DNA from: Cyanidium caldarium
Taxonomy: Eukaryota > Rhodophyta > Bangiophyceae > Cyanidiales > Cyanidiaceae
Length of the DNA: 64,000 nt
NCBI GenBank assembly: GCA_026184775.1
Contig: JANCYW010000001.1
Location: 248,001 to 312,000, forward strand
Direction: 5' to 3'
Part shown: positions 10,809-19,831 of the stretch, piece by piece
Layout of the letters: every line of letters starts with the position of its first letter
Numbering within the stretch: the first letter of the stretch is position 1
Notes under the pieces: model-generated
Database searches by the model: none
What the model saw: only the letters and a program-made list of their open reading frames with translations
What the model was told of the DNA's origin: nothing
Position numbers and translations under genes: made by a program

Positions 10809-12236
10809 ATGGTCAGTTCGCGGGAGGCGCGGGAACGGGCGGGCGCGCGGGAAATGGTTCTAGAGACGGTGCCGGTACCGTCTTCGGGTGCCGTCGCACC
10901 TGACCGGGCGGAGGGTGCGGTGCGGGCGTCCAGGCGTCCGGCGGCCATGTTCGTAGCCGGGTCGCCACCGGTCCACGGGTGGCACAGTGCTGTGGCGGGT
11001 GTGAATTCAGGCAACGCGACGTCGTGGAACGCTGTGAACAAGTCGGCCACGACGACAGCGACGACGGCTACGTACGGCACCAGTCCGTTCACGCCGTGCG
11101 CGGCGTCGCCGGCGTCGGACACAGTGGGTCGCAACAGTTTGGCGCCGGTGGCGGCAGGTAGCCAAGGAAGCGGTTTCCTGGGGCGCAGTGTGGGTTTCAA
11201 AGTGCCGCCGCGCAAGTCATCAGGCAAAGCAGGCGGCCAGGCGAACGGCGACGGACCGACGGCCACGCTGGAGGCGCCCAGCAACGTCACCTCGCCGTCG
11301 CAGCCGCGTGCCACGGGGCCGATGGAGTGGTCCGTGACCGAGCTTACGGCGCGCCTGACGTCGGAGGGCATGGCATCGCCTACGGATGCGATGCCGCCGC
11401 GCTCGCCGGCGCTGTTTCGGCATCGCACCGACGGCGTTCTGGGCGTCTCGCCGTCTGGCTTGCACGAACGCGGTCGCTTGGCCACCATGCCGGTGGTGCT
11501 GGACGAGCCGCCGCACAGCGCCGCCACGGCGCCGTACTCTTCGGTGAGCGTGATGTCGTTCTCGGCCGGTGGCACCGAGGTGACGCGCGCCGACCACCGC
11601 CAAGTGGTGCCGTTCGGCGCGTTTTCCGTGGATGACGCGCATCTGCTGGAATTGCGCTCGCGGCACGAACGGCTGACCGACTTGCTGCTGGCCACGCGTG
11701 GCAGCTGGCTGCATGGCCGTTTGCGCACGGGCCGGGCGATGGCGACAGCCACTGCCGAAGAGCAGCGCGGCCGTGCTCGAAGCGACGGCGACGAGCACGA
11801 GTGCCGTGTCTGTGGTGGACAGCGCGTACGCCGCTGTTTCGATTGCAACGGCCAAGGCCGCTTCCACCGCATTGAAGTGCAGAATCGTCTGGTGGGTGGC
11901 GGCGTCTGTGAGGTCTGTCGCGGCACCGGCATGATCGACTGCCCGGCGTGCATGAAGGAGGAGTATCGAAGAGCGCGCGCATCGGCCGCCTGGAACAACA
12001 AGCCTGAGCCGGCTACCGACGGTGCAGTTGCCGCCGATGTGATACGCTCCGCGCCGTGTAGTTTGTGCTCGTCGGAGGCGCAGACCGACGTCCAGCAGAC
12101 CGCGCCTACGGACGCATCGCTGCCGGTGGCCGGCGAGGTCGCGCCAGCACTGGGACCCCACGGCGCCGTGCCGATGACCACCGCCACGAAGGTGAATGTC
12201 GACGTGCCCGGTGTGCATGGTCTTGTCCCACTGTGA
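10809..12236 (+). CDS. DnaJ-type cysteine-rich zinc-finger protein without J domain
   Basis: From the first in-frame ATG (MVSSREARER) this is 475 residues. About 320 N-terminal residues are Ser/Ala/Pro-rich and look disordered. Then comes a compact DnaJ-type zinc-binding module at about residues 330-385 with four CXXC motifs: CRVCGG, CFDCNGQG, CEVCRGTG and CPACM. The His-Asp-Pro signature of a J domain is absent. J-less proteins with this module act as thiol or folding factors; the plant plastid proteins BSD2 and LQY1 are examples. Whether this one is plastid-targeted is unclear, since the N-terminus has no early Phe like the other plastid precursors in the window. A long frame on the opposite strand covers the same DNA, but the Cys pattern shows which strand is coding. 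Function not assigned. Confidence 0.7.
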   Translation: MVSSREARERAGAREMVLETVPVPSSGAVAPDRAEGAVRASRRPAAMFVAGSPPVHGWHSAVAGVNSGNATSWNAVNKSATTTATTATYGTSPFTPCAASPASDTVGRNSLAPVAAGSQGSGFLGRSVGFKVPPRKSSGKAGGQANGDGPTATLEAPSNVTSPSQPRATGPMEWSVTELTARLTSEGMASPTDAMPPRSPALFRHRTDGVLGVSPSGLHERGRLATMPVVLDEPPHSAATAPYSSVSVMSFSAGGTEVTRADHRQVVPFGAFSVDDAHLLELRSRHERLTDLLLATRGSWLHGRLRTGRAMATATAEEQRGRARSDGDEHECRVCGGQRVRRCFDCNGQGRFHRIEVQNRLVGGGVCEVCRGTGMIDCPACMKEEYRRARASAAWNNKPEPATDGAVAADVIRSAPCSLCSSEAQTDVQQTAPTDASLPVAGEVAPALGPHGAVPMTTATKVNVDVPGVHGLVPL

Positions 12237-12316
12237 AGTGGTGTGGCATGAGATGCGCGTCTGGGAGGGGCGTCGTCATTGGCTTTGCAGCGTTGGAATG
12301 TGTATCTTGCAGGTGC

Positions 12317-12338
12317 TGTGTGTATGTGTGTGTGTGTG
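12317..12338. repeat. (TG)n microsatellite, once interrupted
   Basis: A 22-base TG run with one interruption (TGTATG) lies between the stop codons of two convergent genes. Confidence 0.9.
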
Positions 12339-12403
12339 AATAGACCCTTGCGGCAGGAGGTGCCCTGTCGTTACCGTTCGCCGTTTTATCTAAACAACGC
12401 ACG

Positions 12404-15394
12404 TCAGGTCATCGATGCGCACCCACCCTCCCGATCGCCACACGCAACCCGCATCCACTCCGCGACCGCAGGCAGTAGCGTGTGGCGACCCGCTCCACCA
12501 CCGCCCCGACTTCCGTGCGCTTGCAGCAGCATCAACTGCGGTAGGAGCGACGGCGGCAACGCCAGGGCATCCGCCACCTGCAGCGCCGCCACCACCTCGC
12601 CCGAGCACACCGTCTTGGTCGCACCTCCCGCAGTCGACGATAATGGAGGTGTACGCAGTCGCAACAGATGCACCTCGCCCGACCATCCCGGGCGCCCCGA
12701 CGGCATCGTCTGCAGACCGCAGCGCAGCCCGGCGCCCAGCGGTGTGTTCCGCAAGTAGGCGAACAGTCCGCCAACACACGCCACCGGCAGTATGCGTTGG
12801 GCGGTGGACGGGGCGGCGGCAGCATCCCCGATCCATTGTCGTATGGCCGCGGCCACATGTCGTCCCAGGGCGAATCCGGCGCGCCACAGCGCCCTACGGG
12901 CGATGCCATTGCCGCCGCTTGGCACCGCAGCACCCGAGCCTGCTGCAAGCGATGATATCGACGGTGACGGTCGACCGGTATCCGATCGAGTGAGCGCCAA
13001 CTGGATCACTGCCGGTGCCAGCCGGGCGATCCACTCGCGCTCCCCCTGCATCCGGTACATCCCCTGTATCAGCGCGTCCAAATCGGCGCAGTCGGTGTGC
13101 TCCGCCAGGGAGCGTAAGAGTGCTTCGGCATCGTGTTGCAGTTGTGCGATGTCGACGGTGGACGTGTCTGCGGGAGTGCCGTGAGGGACACTGCACGCTT
13201 GGCCGACCCCGCAAGCCACGCAGTCCAGTAGCAGGTGATCGCGCACTGCCAACGCCATGCGGATCGCTTCGAGCACCATCACCGCCGGGGAGCCGTCGTC
13301 GCCCAGCAGGGTGCCGTAGCCCCCGATGCGCACGTCGGTCGCACCATGTCGATTGTTGCCCATAAGACGTGCGGGCGCTACCAATCGACACATACTACCG
13401 CGTTCGCTGGCGATCAGCACCGCGGCCGCCGACAATGCACCGCCCTCGGCGGCTGCTGCGTCTCTCGCCTCCCTGGATGCATCGACAGTGGGCACTGCCG
13501 ACGGCACGCCCCACGGCCACATCACTCGCGCTAGCGGAATGGTGGTGTCGTCCCAGCCGTTGACGGTCACGGCGCACTCGAACCGCCGTTGCAGCCGCTC
13601 CTGCAACACCTGCTGATCCGACGCGGCATCCACCCCGGACAGCAGCAGACCGAGGCCGACCAGTCGAAACGATATCTCGGGCGGGCGAGTGCGTCGCTCC
13701 TTGCGGCCGCAGACGTGGGCCGCACGTCGCACCACCGCCTCATACGATTCCGCCGGGGAATCGACAGGCATGGAGGTGCTGTCCAGGTGGTTGTTGTCGC
13801 TGGCGCGCAAGCTGGGCGCGGATGCCAGGCATCGCGACAGCTGCTGTTGATAGGCGCGCATGGTGGCATCGGTAACATGCACCGATGCCGATGACGGCGA
13901 TGCGCCCGTCGAACGCCCCGTCGCTCGCCGCCGTCGCTGTTCATACGCTTGCGCCAGGGCAAACGCTTCCAGCAACAGCGCCTCCACACGTTCCACCACC
14001 TGTTCCCGCGCACACCCGACGGTGCCGAGGTCGCTCAAGCGCAGCGACACGGCCGGCTCCACAAAATGCGCCACGACGCGGTCGGGCGAAGCGCTGCACA
14101 CGTGCTTCGGCGGCGGCGGCGGCGGCAGCAGCGGCGATGTATCGCAACCGCCAGCCAGCGACGAGGGATGATGCGGTGGACGGGCGGGTGAGGGCAGCGG
14201 TGAAAACGAGCTCGACGAGGAACAGGTGGAGCTGGGGGTACGCGTCGACACCGACGACATCGATGGCAGCGAGCGATGGCCGACGCTGCCGGTTTCGTGC
14301 ATGTGGGTCGAGCGCGTCGGCGCCGGTTCGCGCCGCTGGTGGGTTGTTGCCTTCGAGGGTCGTTCCGGCGTCAGCCATTCCGTTTGGAGCAAAGAGTCCG
14401 TGCGGGACATGCCCGCATCGGGAGAGGACGGGCAGGCACTCGGGCTGTTGCCGATGTGTATGTCTCTCGGCGACTCCAACGCTGCAGCGGCCACATCGGT
14501 GGACACGCATGAATGCCCTGCCCCCGCATCATTCTCATCGGCCGGCGCCATCGTTGCGGATGCTGCCTCCCCGAAAACACGTGCTCGGCTGGTGGGAGCG
14601 GTGAGGTCACCCCAACGGTCATTCCCCAACATCGCCGCCAATAGGCTTGTCGGATCCTCCCCTGCCTCTTCCCTGAGAGGCCCGGGCGGCATCGTGGCGC
14701 CCAGCAGTTCCGGCAAGTCCGACAGCACCCCCATCCACTCGGTGGTGGGCACCGATGACGCCGTGCCGGGTGCTGGCGCGGCGTTGACGCTCATCGCGGA
14801 CACGGCTGCCGCGGCGTCCGTGCCGCTCCGGTGCTCGGGTGGCATCGCCGAGGCCATCGCCTCCGCGACCGGATCCAGCGCCTCTACATCGAACGCATGG
14901 CAATGGCGTCGCTGCGCCAGCATCTCGTGGTCGGAGTTCGTCGGTGGCCAGGGCATCTCTGGCGCTGCACACGATGCTGCGCGGTCATCCATAAATAGCG
15001 CGTCCAACCAATCTTTCGCCAGAGGCGGCGATATGGGTGCCGTGTCCGATGGTGCTATCGACCATGGTGGCTGCGGGTCCATCTCGCCAGCGGCACCACT
15101 GACCTGACTGGCACTATCGATCATTGCCCGTTGCCCAGGCAACGGAGTGTGAGGCGCGTCCGGCGACTGCGGGCGTTGGTGTTGCAAAGCGTGCGACACC
15201 TCCACCACGATAACGCGGCACGCCGAGCCTGCTGCGGCGATGCCCACCATCACCGAGAGCACCTCCGACTCGCTCTCCGCAACGCTGCTGCGCCGGCCGC
15301 GGTTGCTTGCTACCGCCGCTGCTGCGGCCGGCGCGGTGCCGCGCGCCCCCGGCTGCCGACGCCGTGCGCTCAGTCTGCCACCAGCGGGCGACAT
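12404..15394 (-). CDS. Large Ser/Ala-rich protein, unknown function
   Basis: A 996-residue frame begins at an ATG. Roughly residues 1-440 are low-complexity (Ser, Ala, Pro, short poly-Pro near 430) and probably disordered, with an acidic-hydrophobic patch KDWLDALFMDD near residue 130. From about residue 440 the sequence becomes ordered. There are helical segments (VERVEALLLEAFALAQAYEQ, MRAYQQQLSRCLA), a mixed region ISFRLVGLGLLLSGVD, a patch with paired Cys (LDCVACGVGQAC), and a helical C-terminal third. No family I know matches. The layout of a long disordered arm with an acidic patch followed by helical domains is common in transcriptional co-regulators, but that is only a guess. The size, ATG start and lack of stops support a real gene. 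Confidence 0.6.
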   Translation of the reverse strand: MSPAGGRLSARRRQPGARGTAPAAAAAVASNRGRRSSVAESESEVLSVMVGIAAAGSACRVIVVEVSHALQHQRPQSPDAPHTPLPGQRAMIDSASQVSGAAGEMDPQPPWSIAPSDTAPISPPLAKDWLDALFMDDRAASCAAPEMPWPPTNSDHEMLAQRRHCHAFDVEALDPVAEAMASAMPPEHRSGTDAAAAVSAMSVNAAPAPGTASSVPTTEWMGVLSDLPELLGATMPPGPLREEAGEDPTSLLAAMLGNDRWGDLTAPTSRARVFGEAASATMAPADENDAGAGHSCVSTDVAAAALESPRDIHIGNSPSACPSSPDAGMSRTDSLLQTEWLTPERPSKATTHQRREPAPTRSTHMHETGSVGHRSLPSMSSVSTRTPSSTCSSSSSFSPLPSPARPPHHPSSLAGGCDTSPLLPPPPPPKHVCSASPDRVVAHFVEPAVSLRLSDLGTVGCAREQVVERVEALLLEAFALAQAYEQRRRRATGRSTGASPSSASVHVTDATMRAYQQQLSRCLASAPSLRASDNNHLDSTSMPVDSPAESYEAVVRRAAHVCGRKERRTRPPEISFRLVGLGLLLSGVDAASDQQVLQERLQRRFECAVTVNGWDDTTIPLARVMWPWGVPSAVPTVDASREARDAAAAEGGALSAAAVLIASERGSMCRLVAPARLMGNNRHGATDVRIGGYGTLLGDDGSPAVMVLEAIRMALAVRDHLLLDCVACGVGQACSVPHGTPADTSTVDIAQLQHDAEALLRSLAEHTDCADLDALIQGMYRMQGEREWIARLAPAVIQLALTRSDTGRPSPSISSLAAGSGAAVPSGGNGIARRALWRAGFALGRHVAAAIRQWIGDAAAAPSTAQRILPVACVGGLFAYLRNTPLGAGLRCGLQTMPSGRPGWSGEVHLLRLRTPPLSSTAGGATKTVCSGEVVAALQVADALALPPSLLPQLMLLQAHGSRGGGGAGRHTLLPAVAEWMRVACGDREGGCASMT

Positions 15395-16241
15395 AGCCGA
15401 CGCGTCGTGATCACTCGCCTTCAGTCAATGGCGGCGCACGCGGCAATTGGCACTGTCGTCCATCACTACCGCTGATCACTGGCCGAGCGCCGACAGGTCG
15501 ACTGCGACAGGATGCGAACGTATGCGGGTGTTTTGGTTGGTCAATGATCCCGCGGGAAATCACCGCAGTGACGCCGCCCTCTGCATCTACGTCCCGAGCT
15601 CCCTCGCACACCGCCGCCCGTTAAAATTTCCGCCCCAGATCTTCACTGGCGCTTTTATCGGCCGTGCGGGAGGTGCGCGACGGTGACGCGTCCCGCGAAC
15701 GGTCGCGACCGTTGCCCGGTGCGCATCGGCACGGACACACGCGCCAGAGGCCTCTGGCCAGCACTCCAAAGTACTTGAGAAGCCCAATTCAGCACCAGAG
15801 AATCACCCACGATACTGATCTGATCTGTATCATGATTGTACGCTTCGTCCACGTACCTGATATCTGCTTTCCGACTCCATGACGCTCTCCTCGCGGGCTC
15901 TGACTTGCGCCTCTCAAACTCCTGTTCCTGCACCAACTTGCGCGAGCAAGCTTTTTGGCGGCCAGCTCAGCCTTCCCCTCGTTTCCATTCGCTTCTGAGA
16001 ACCTGTCCAACTTCTGATCCTTCCCTAATCTTCCATTCGCCTCCACATCCGAAACCCTGCACGGAGATCGCCGCCAAGCGCGCCGGGCTCCTCGCGACGC
16101 GCGAGCGCACCCGCACCCCTGACCTGGCGCGTTCCGCCCGACGCTTGTTCTCCTCGGGCACGCGGCAGCGCGAGCGTGCTCAGACGGCGACATCGAAGTG
16201 CTCGTTCGGCTGTGATTGTTCCCTACTTGTTTCCTGTATCC
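15395..16241. other. Intergenic, 847 bp, with palindromes; shared upstream of two divergent genes
   Basis: It separates the minus-strand 996-residue gene from psbO. No coding sequence convinces me. The part at about 15740-15900 is less GC-rich than its surroundings and holds a 16-bp perfect palindrome (15743-15758, GCCAGAGGCCTCTGGC) and a 21-bp palindrome with one mismatched pair (15811-15831). It could hold psbO promoter elements or an undetected non-coding RNA. Confidence 0.5.
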
Positions 16242-17243
16242 ATGATCGGGTTCGTGTCTACTTTCTTTCCATCTCCGGCCGGGCTGCGCCAGAGCTCGCG
16301 TCCCCGCGCGGCCGCGCCGGCGCCGCGGCTGCGCATGCAGGACGCGCCGGCTGAGTCGCGTCGTCCGCAGAGTCGCCTGGCCCATTTCGGAGCTGCGTTG
16401 GTGACGACGGTGACGACGGCGGCGGCGGTGCTGAGCGCCAGCTCGTCCTTCATGCCAGCGCCGGCGGATGCGCTGACGGCCGCCGACGTACGCCAGCTCA
16501 CGTACGACCAGGTGAAGGGTACCGGGCTAGCGAATCGGTGCCCCGAGGTCACCTCGTCCAAGGGCAAGATCACGCTGGACAAGTCACATAAGTACAAAGT
16601 GGTGGACATGTGCCTGGAGCCGAAGCAATTCATGGTGGAGGAGGAGATCAGCCGCCGAAAGGGCGAGGTCAAGAAGGAATTCGTGGACACCAAGCTGCTG
16701 ACGCGAGCCAGCTACTCGCTGGGCAATGTGGAGGGCGAGTTGGTGAACGAGGGCGGCGGATGGAAGTTTATTGAGAAGGAGGGCATGGACTACATGGCCA
16801 CCACGGTGCAATTGCCCGGCGGCGAGCGGGTGCCGTTCCTGTTCACCATCAAGAAGCTGGTGGCCTCGCTGACCAACGCAGACGAGGGCATCAGCGCGAG
16901 CACGGAATTTGGCGGCGACTTCACCGTGCCCAACTACCGCACGGGCATGTTTTTGGACCCGAAGGGACGCGGCATCGCAGCCGGGTATGATATGGCGGTG
17001 GCGCTGCCCGCGCTCGAGGCCGACGGTGGCGAGGGACAGGATGAGCTACAGCGCGAGAACGACAAGCGGTTCGATGTGGGCAAGGGCAGCATCGAGTTTG
17101 CGGTGAACAAAGTGGACCCGTCGACGAACGAGATCGGCGGCGTTTTCGTGAGCGAGCAACCATCGGATACGGATATGGGCGCCAAGGCACCGAAGCGGCT
17201 GCTGCTCAAGGGTATCTTCTACGCGCGCGTGGAGCCGGAGTAG
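16242..17243 (+). CDS. psbO: PsbO, 33-kDa manganese-stabilising protein of photosystem II
   Basis: PsbO caps the oxygen-evolving complex on the lumen side of PSII. The ATG chosen (MIGFVSTFFPSP) yields a 333-residue precursor. A plastid transit peptide with early Phe is followed by a hydrophobic thylakoid-transfer segment (about residues 49-77, with VTTAAAVLSA) and a likely lumenal cleavage at ADA-LTAADV. The mature protein opens with LTYDQVKGTGLANRCPEV, the family hallmark. The two conserved Cys that form the PsbO disulfide are at about 100 and 124 (NRCPEV and VDMCLEP). The remainder keeps the beta-barrel motifs RASYSLGNVEG and GGDFTVPNYRTGMFLDPKG. The frame continues upstream without an ATG. 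Confidence 0.97.
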   Translation: MIGFVSTFFPSPAGLRQSSRPRAAAPAPRLRMQDAPAESRRPQSRLAHFGAALVTTVTTAAAVLSASSSFMPAPADALTAADVRQLTYDQVKGTGLANRCPEVTSSKGKITLDKSHKYKVVDMCLEPKQFMVEEEISRRKGEVKKEFVDTKLLTRASYSLGNVEGELVNEGGGWKFIEKEGMDYMATTVQLPGGERVPFLFTIKKLVASLTNADEGISASTEFGGDFTVPNYRTGMFLDPKGRGIAAGYDMAVALPALEADGGEGQDELQRENDKRFDVGKGSIEFAVNKVDPSTNEIGGVFVSEQPSDTDMGAKAPKRLLLKGIFYARVEPE

Positions 17244-17476
17244 ATGCGCAGCGGTGAAGCGGTGGGCAGAGGCGACTGCCCCAGGAAGGGGGCGGGACGA
17301 AGGTGGCGGTAGCGCCAGCGGGTACTGTGCGGGCCGCGCAGTGGCGGGACGCGGGAGAAACGCGGGGAGTCGCGTACGAAGCGCATACCTGGCACCTGAT
17401 AAAGTACGTGTGGTGGCGAGTTTTTCGGGTTGGATTCGGATTGCTGTGGGCCGCAGGGCACCATGGCTCCCCCACC

Positions 17477-18337
17477 TCAAATGTGGGCGACCGAGGAGCG
17501 AAAGGTGTCGTCATCCAGCGTGCAGTAGATGTGTCCCTCCTCGAAGAGGCCGCTGCAAATGCGACGTGCGTCCGCCTCGTTCATGCCCAACTGCTGCGCG
17601 ATGAGGCCCACGTGGGTGTCGCGGTCCTGGCGGGTGTTGTTTTGAATACACCGCAGCACTTTGCTCTGTTCCGCGGTGAAGCCGGAGAGCGTGCCCGATG
17701 CGGCATCCGCGGATGCCGTAGCGGCCCCGTATGGCTGGTGGCCGGGCAAGGCGCCGTTACCGCGGCCCGCGGTGGACACATCGCGCACCGGCCCCCGGGT
17801 GCGTTGCAACAACGCCAGCCGACACTGCAGTTCATGGTACTGGCGCTCCGAGTCGCCGCCCTCCGCCCGTCGAATCGTGCGCACGTTCAGCACGCGCTTG
17901 CCCTCCACCTCCGATACCTGGCCGTGTACCCGCACCAACACCCCCGCGCGCTCCAAATCCCCGAAAGCCGCCGAGGCGTTCCCTCCCGCATACCGCGCCC
18001 ATAACATCTCGCCGCTGTCGTCGTTCAACAGCCACAGCAGATCGATCGGCTGCTCCTGGAACTGCTCCACCCGCGCGACCACCCTCACCAAGTCGCTGTC
18101 TGATATGGCCATACTGTCCAGCCGGTTCTCGCTGCGCACCGTGAACGTGTTGGTCACCGGGTCGTGATGCGCCTGCACCAAGTCGGCCAGCCGCACCGGC
18201 AACACGGTCTTGCGCACGTCGCGCGCCCCCATTCCCGCGCCCGGCTGGCTCAAGTAGCCGCGGCCGTCCGCACCCCCGGCAGGTGGCAAAAAGCCCCCGC
18301 CGACGCCTCCAGAATACCCCGGAGCACCTAAGTCCAT
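17477..18337 (-). CDS. RPA2: Replication protein A 32-kDa subunit (RPA2)
   Basis: RPA2 is the middle subunit of the heterotrimeric single-strand DNA-binding complex used in replication and repair. The ATG MDLGAPGYSGGVGGGFLPP gives 286 residues, close to the usual 270. The N-terminus is Gly/Ser-rich like the phosphorylated tail of RPA32. An OB-fold follows (about residues 45-160), including VRVVARVEQFQEQPIDLLWL and ERAGVLVRVHGQVSEVEGKR. A C-terminal winged helix (about 210-286) reads VLRCIQNN, then HVGLIAQQLGMNEADARRI and EEGHIYCTLDDDTFRS. That last run matches the conserved RPA_C end. It is convergent with psbO, 233 bp away. Confidence 0.93.
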   Translation of the reverse strand: MDLGAPGYSGGVGGGFLPPAGGADGRGYLSQPGAGMGARDVRKTVLPVRLADLVQAHHDPVTNTFTVRSENRLDSMAISDSDLVRVVARVEQFQEQPIDLLWLLNDDSGEMLWARYAGGNASAAFGDLERAGVLVRVHGQVSEVEGKRVLNVRTIRRAEGGDSERQYHELQCRLALLQRTRGPVRDVSTAGRGNGALPGHQPYGAATASADAASGTLSGFTAEQSKVLRCIQNNTRQDRDTHVGLIAQQLGMNEADARRICSGLFEEGHIYCTLDDDTFRSSVAHI

Positions 18338-18592
18338 CTCTGAAGGAGCAAGCAGCGTCGGTTTGATGGTAACGAGGGGGCAGGTGATGGTGGCCGGCGC
18401 AACGAAAACTGGCGCGAGGAATTTGTCCCGTCCAAAAATTTGGCGCCAGAGGAAAGCGAGGCCATGCGGAGGTGCGAACAAGCTCGCGCGAGGAGAACGC
18501 GGTGCCCGCCGAGAAGTGTGGATATGCTAGGCGCGTATTGCTTGGTGGTGAGGGCTCAAGCGGGCGACCACGCTGAAAGTCTCCGCAGAGTC

Positions 18593-19831
18593 CTAGGCTT
18601 TACTCGATCGAGTCTCGGAAGGCGGTTGGCGCGGACTGCCTGAAAATCTTCGTGGTGGAGGCGGCGGCGGTGGCTCGTCTACTGCGGCATGCCGTGGCGG
18701 CGGCAGCAGCGTTCGCGATGGCACTGGCAGCGGAGGCGGATGTGACGTTTCAATCGGCGCCGATAAGAGCGTCGCTGAAGGTATTGGTCCTGGGCGCACA
18801 TCGGCATCCCGGCGGTTCCTTGCGGTGTGCGGCGTCTCCTCCCCGGTGGACGCGTCCCTCTCCATGAAGCCGTTGTTCTTGCCTCGTCGCTCCGTCGCAG
18901 CATGCGCCTCGTCACTCCCGATTGCCCGCGGTGCCCTATCCCCCTCCTCCACCTCCTCTTGCTCGATTTCGTTCAGGAACGAGTCCAGCTCCTCTTCGAA
19001 AGGGGCTGGCGCTGTCGCCGCCTGGGTCATCCCTGCATCCTCCTGCGCTGTGTCCACGCGCCGGCGCTTCTGAATCGCCTCCAGCTGGTGCTTGCGCTCG
19101 AGCGCCCGGGCGATCTTGGCGTCGTCGCGCAAGGTGCCGTTCATGCTGGCCAGCTCACGCAGCTGCGCCACTTTCAGCTCGTTCTCCTCATCGCATCGCG
19201 GCACCAACAGCTCCTCCGTCAGGTGTCGGGCGCAGGCGTCGACATTCTGTTCGGCATGCGGTCCCGTGGCTTCGATTACCGCGTGCAGCGCGTCGTCGCC
19301 GGCGTCGCGGGAGCGAGCGCCCTGCCCGCGTATTACCAACCGACACCGATACCGCTGCTCGATGCGTTTCTGGGTGAGTCCGCGCGGCCCCAACACCAGA
19401 CCGATGAAATTCACGTGCGGATGCTCGCGCACCGGGAAGTACACCCTGCGCACCGCCCGCGGCGGTGGACACCCTCGCGGTAGCACCAAGTGCGGATCGA
19501 GACGGTACGCTTGCAGTAGCAGTGCGTTGCGCTCCTCGTACAACTTGTCCCAAGCGCGCTGCAGCGGCGTGTTGACGCGTCGACCGCGGCGGTCGTACAC
19601 GGGCGGTGGATCGCGAAAGAAGTCTTCGCCCAACACCTCCTGCACCGGGATTCTGCCTCGATGATCCAGCAAATTGGAGAGTTGGTGGATACGTTGTAGG
19701 AGAGAATTCATTTGTTGGGGCGTCGAGGCCGTCGGTGGCCGGTTGGATGTCGGCGGCTCGACCGAAGCGTCCGCGTCGGGCGGACTGCGCGGTCGTTTCT
19801 CCCCAGCGGCGCCAGCGGCGAAGCCACTCAT
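18593..19831 (-). CDS. SF1: Splicing factor 1 / branchpoint-binding protein
   Basis: SF1/BBP recognises the intron branchpoint during early spliceosome assembly. The 412-residue protein has the SF1 helix-hairpin region (NSLLQRIHQLSNLLDHRG and DPPPVYDRRGRRVNTP, about residues 42-90). The KH-QUA2 domain (about 125-245) contains HPHVNFIGLVLGPRGLTQKR with the GPRG loop, RCRLVIRGQGA and the QUA2-like LRELASMNGTLRDD. The C-terminus is acidic, then proline-rich (PPPPPPPRR near 390). The CCHC zinc knuckle that usually follows QUA2 in yeast and human is not present. The start is the ATG MSGFAAGAAGEKRPRSPPD, whose KRPRSPP may be the U2AF-binding (ULM-like) region. It shows that a spliceosome exists although all genes here lack introns. 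Confidence 0.92.
   Translation of the reverse strand: MSGFAAGAAGEKRPRSPPDADASVEPPTSNRPPTASTPQQMNSLLQRIHQLSNLLDHRGRIPVQEVLGEDFFRDPPPVYDRRGRRVNTPLQRAWDKLYEERNALLLQAYRLDPHLVLPRGCPPPRAVRRVYFPVREHPHVNFIGLVLGPRGLTQKRIEQRYRCRLVIRGQGARSRDAGDDALHAVIEATGPHAEQNVDACARHLTEELLVPRCDEENELKVAQLRELASMNGTLRDDAKIARALERKHQLEAIQKRRRVDTAQEDAGMTQAATAPAPFEEELDSFLNEIEQEEVEEGDRAPRAIGSDEAHAATERRGKNNGFMERDASTGEETPHTARNRRDADVRPGPIPSATLLSAPIETSHPPPLPVPSRTLLPPPRHAAVDEPPPPPPPRRFSGSPRQPPSETRSSKA

Noticed and set aside
10529-12187. A 552-codon minus-strand frame opposite the DnaJ zinc-finger gene
   Set aside because: It is the antisense shadow of a GC-rich gene. The plus strand carries four CXXC motifs in order, and the minus frame has no family resemblance.
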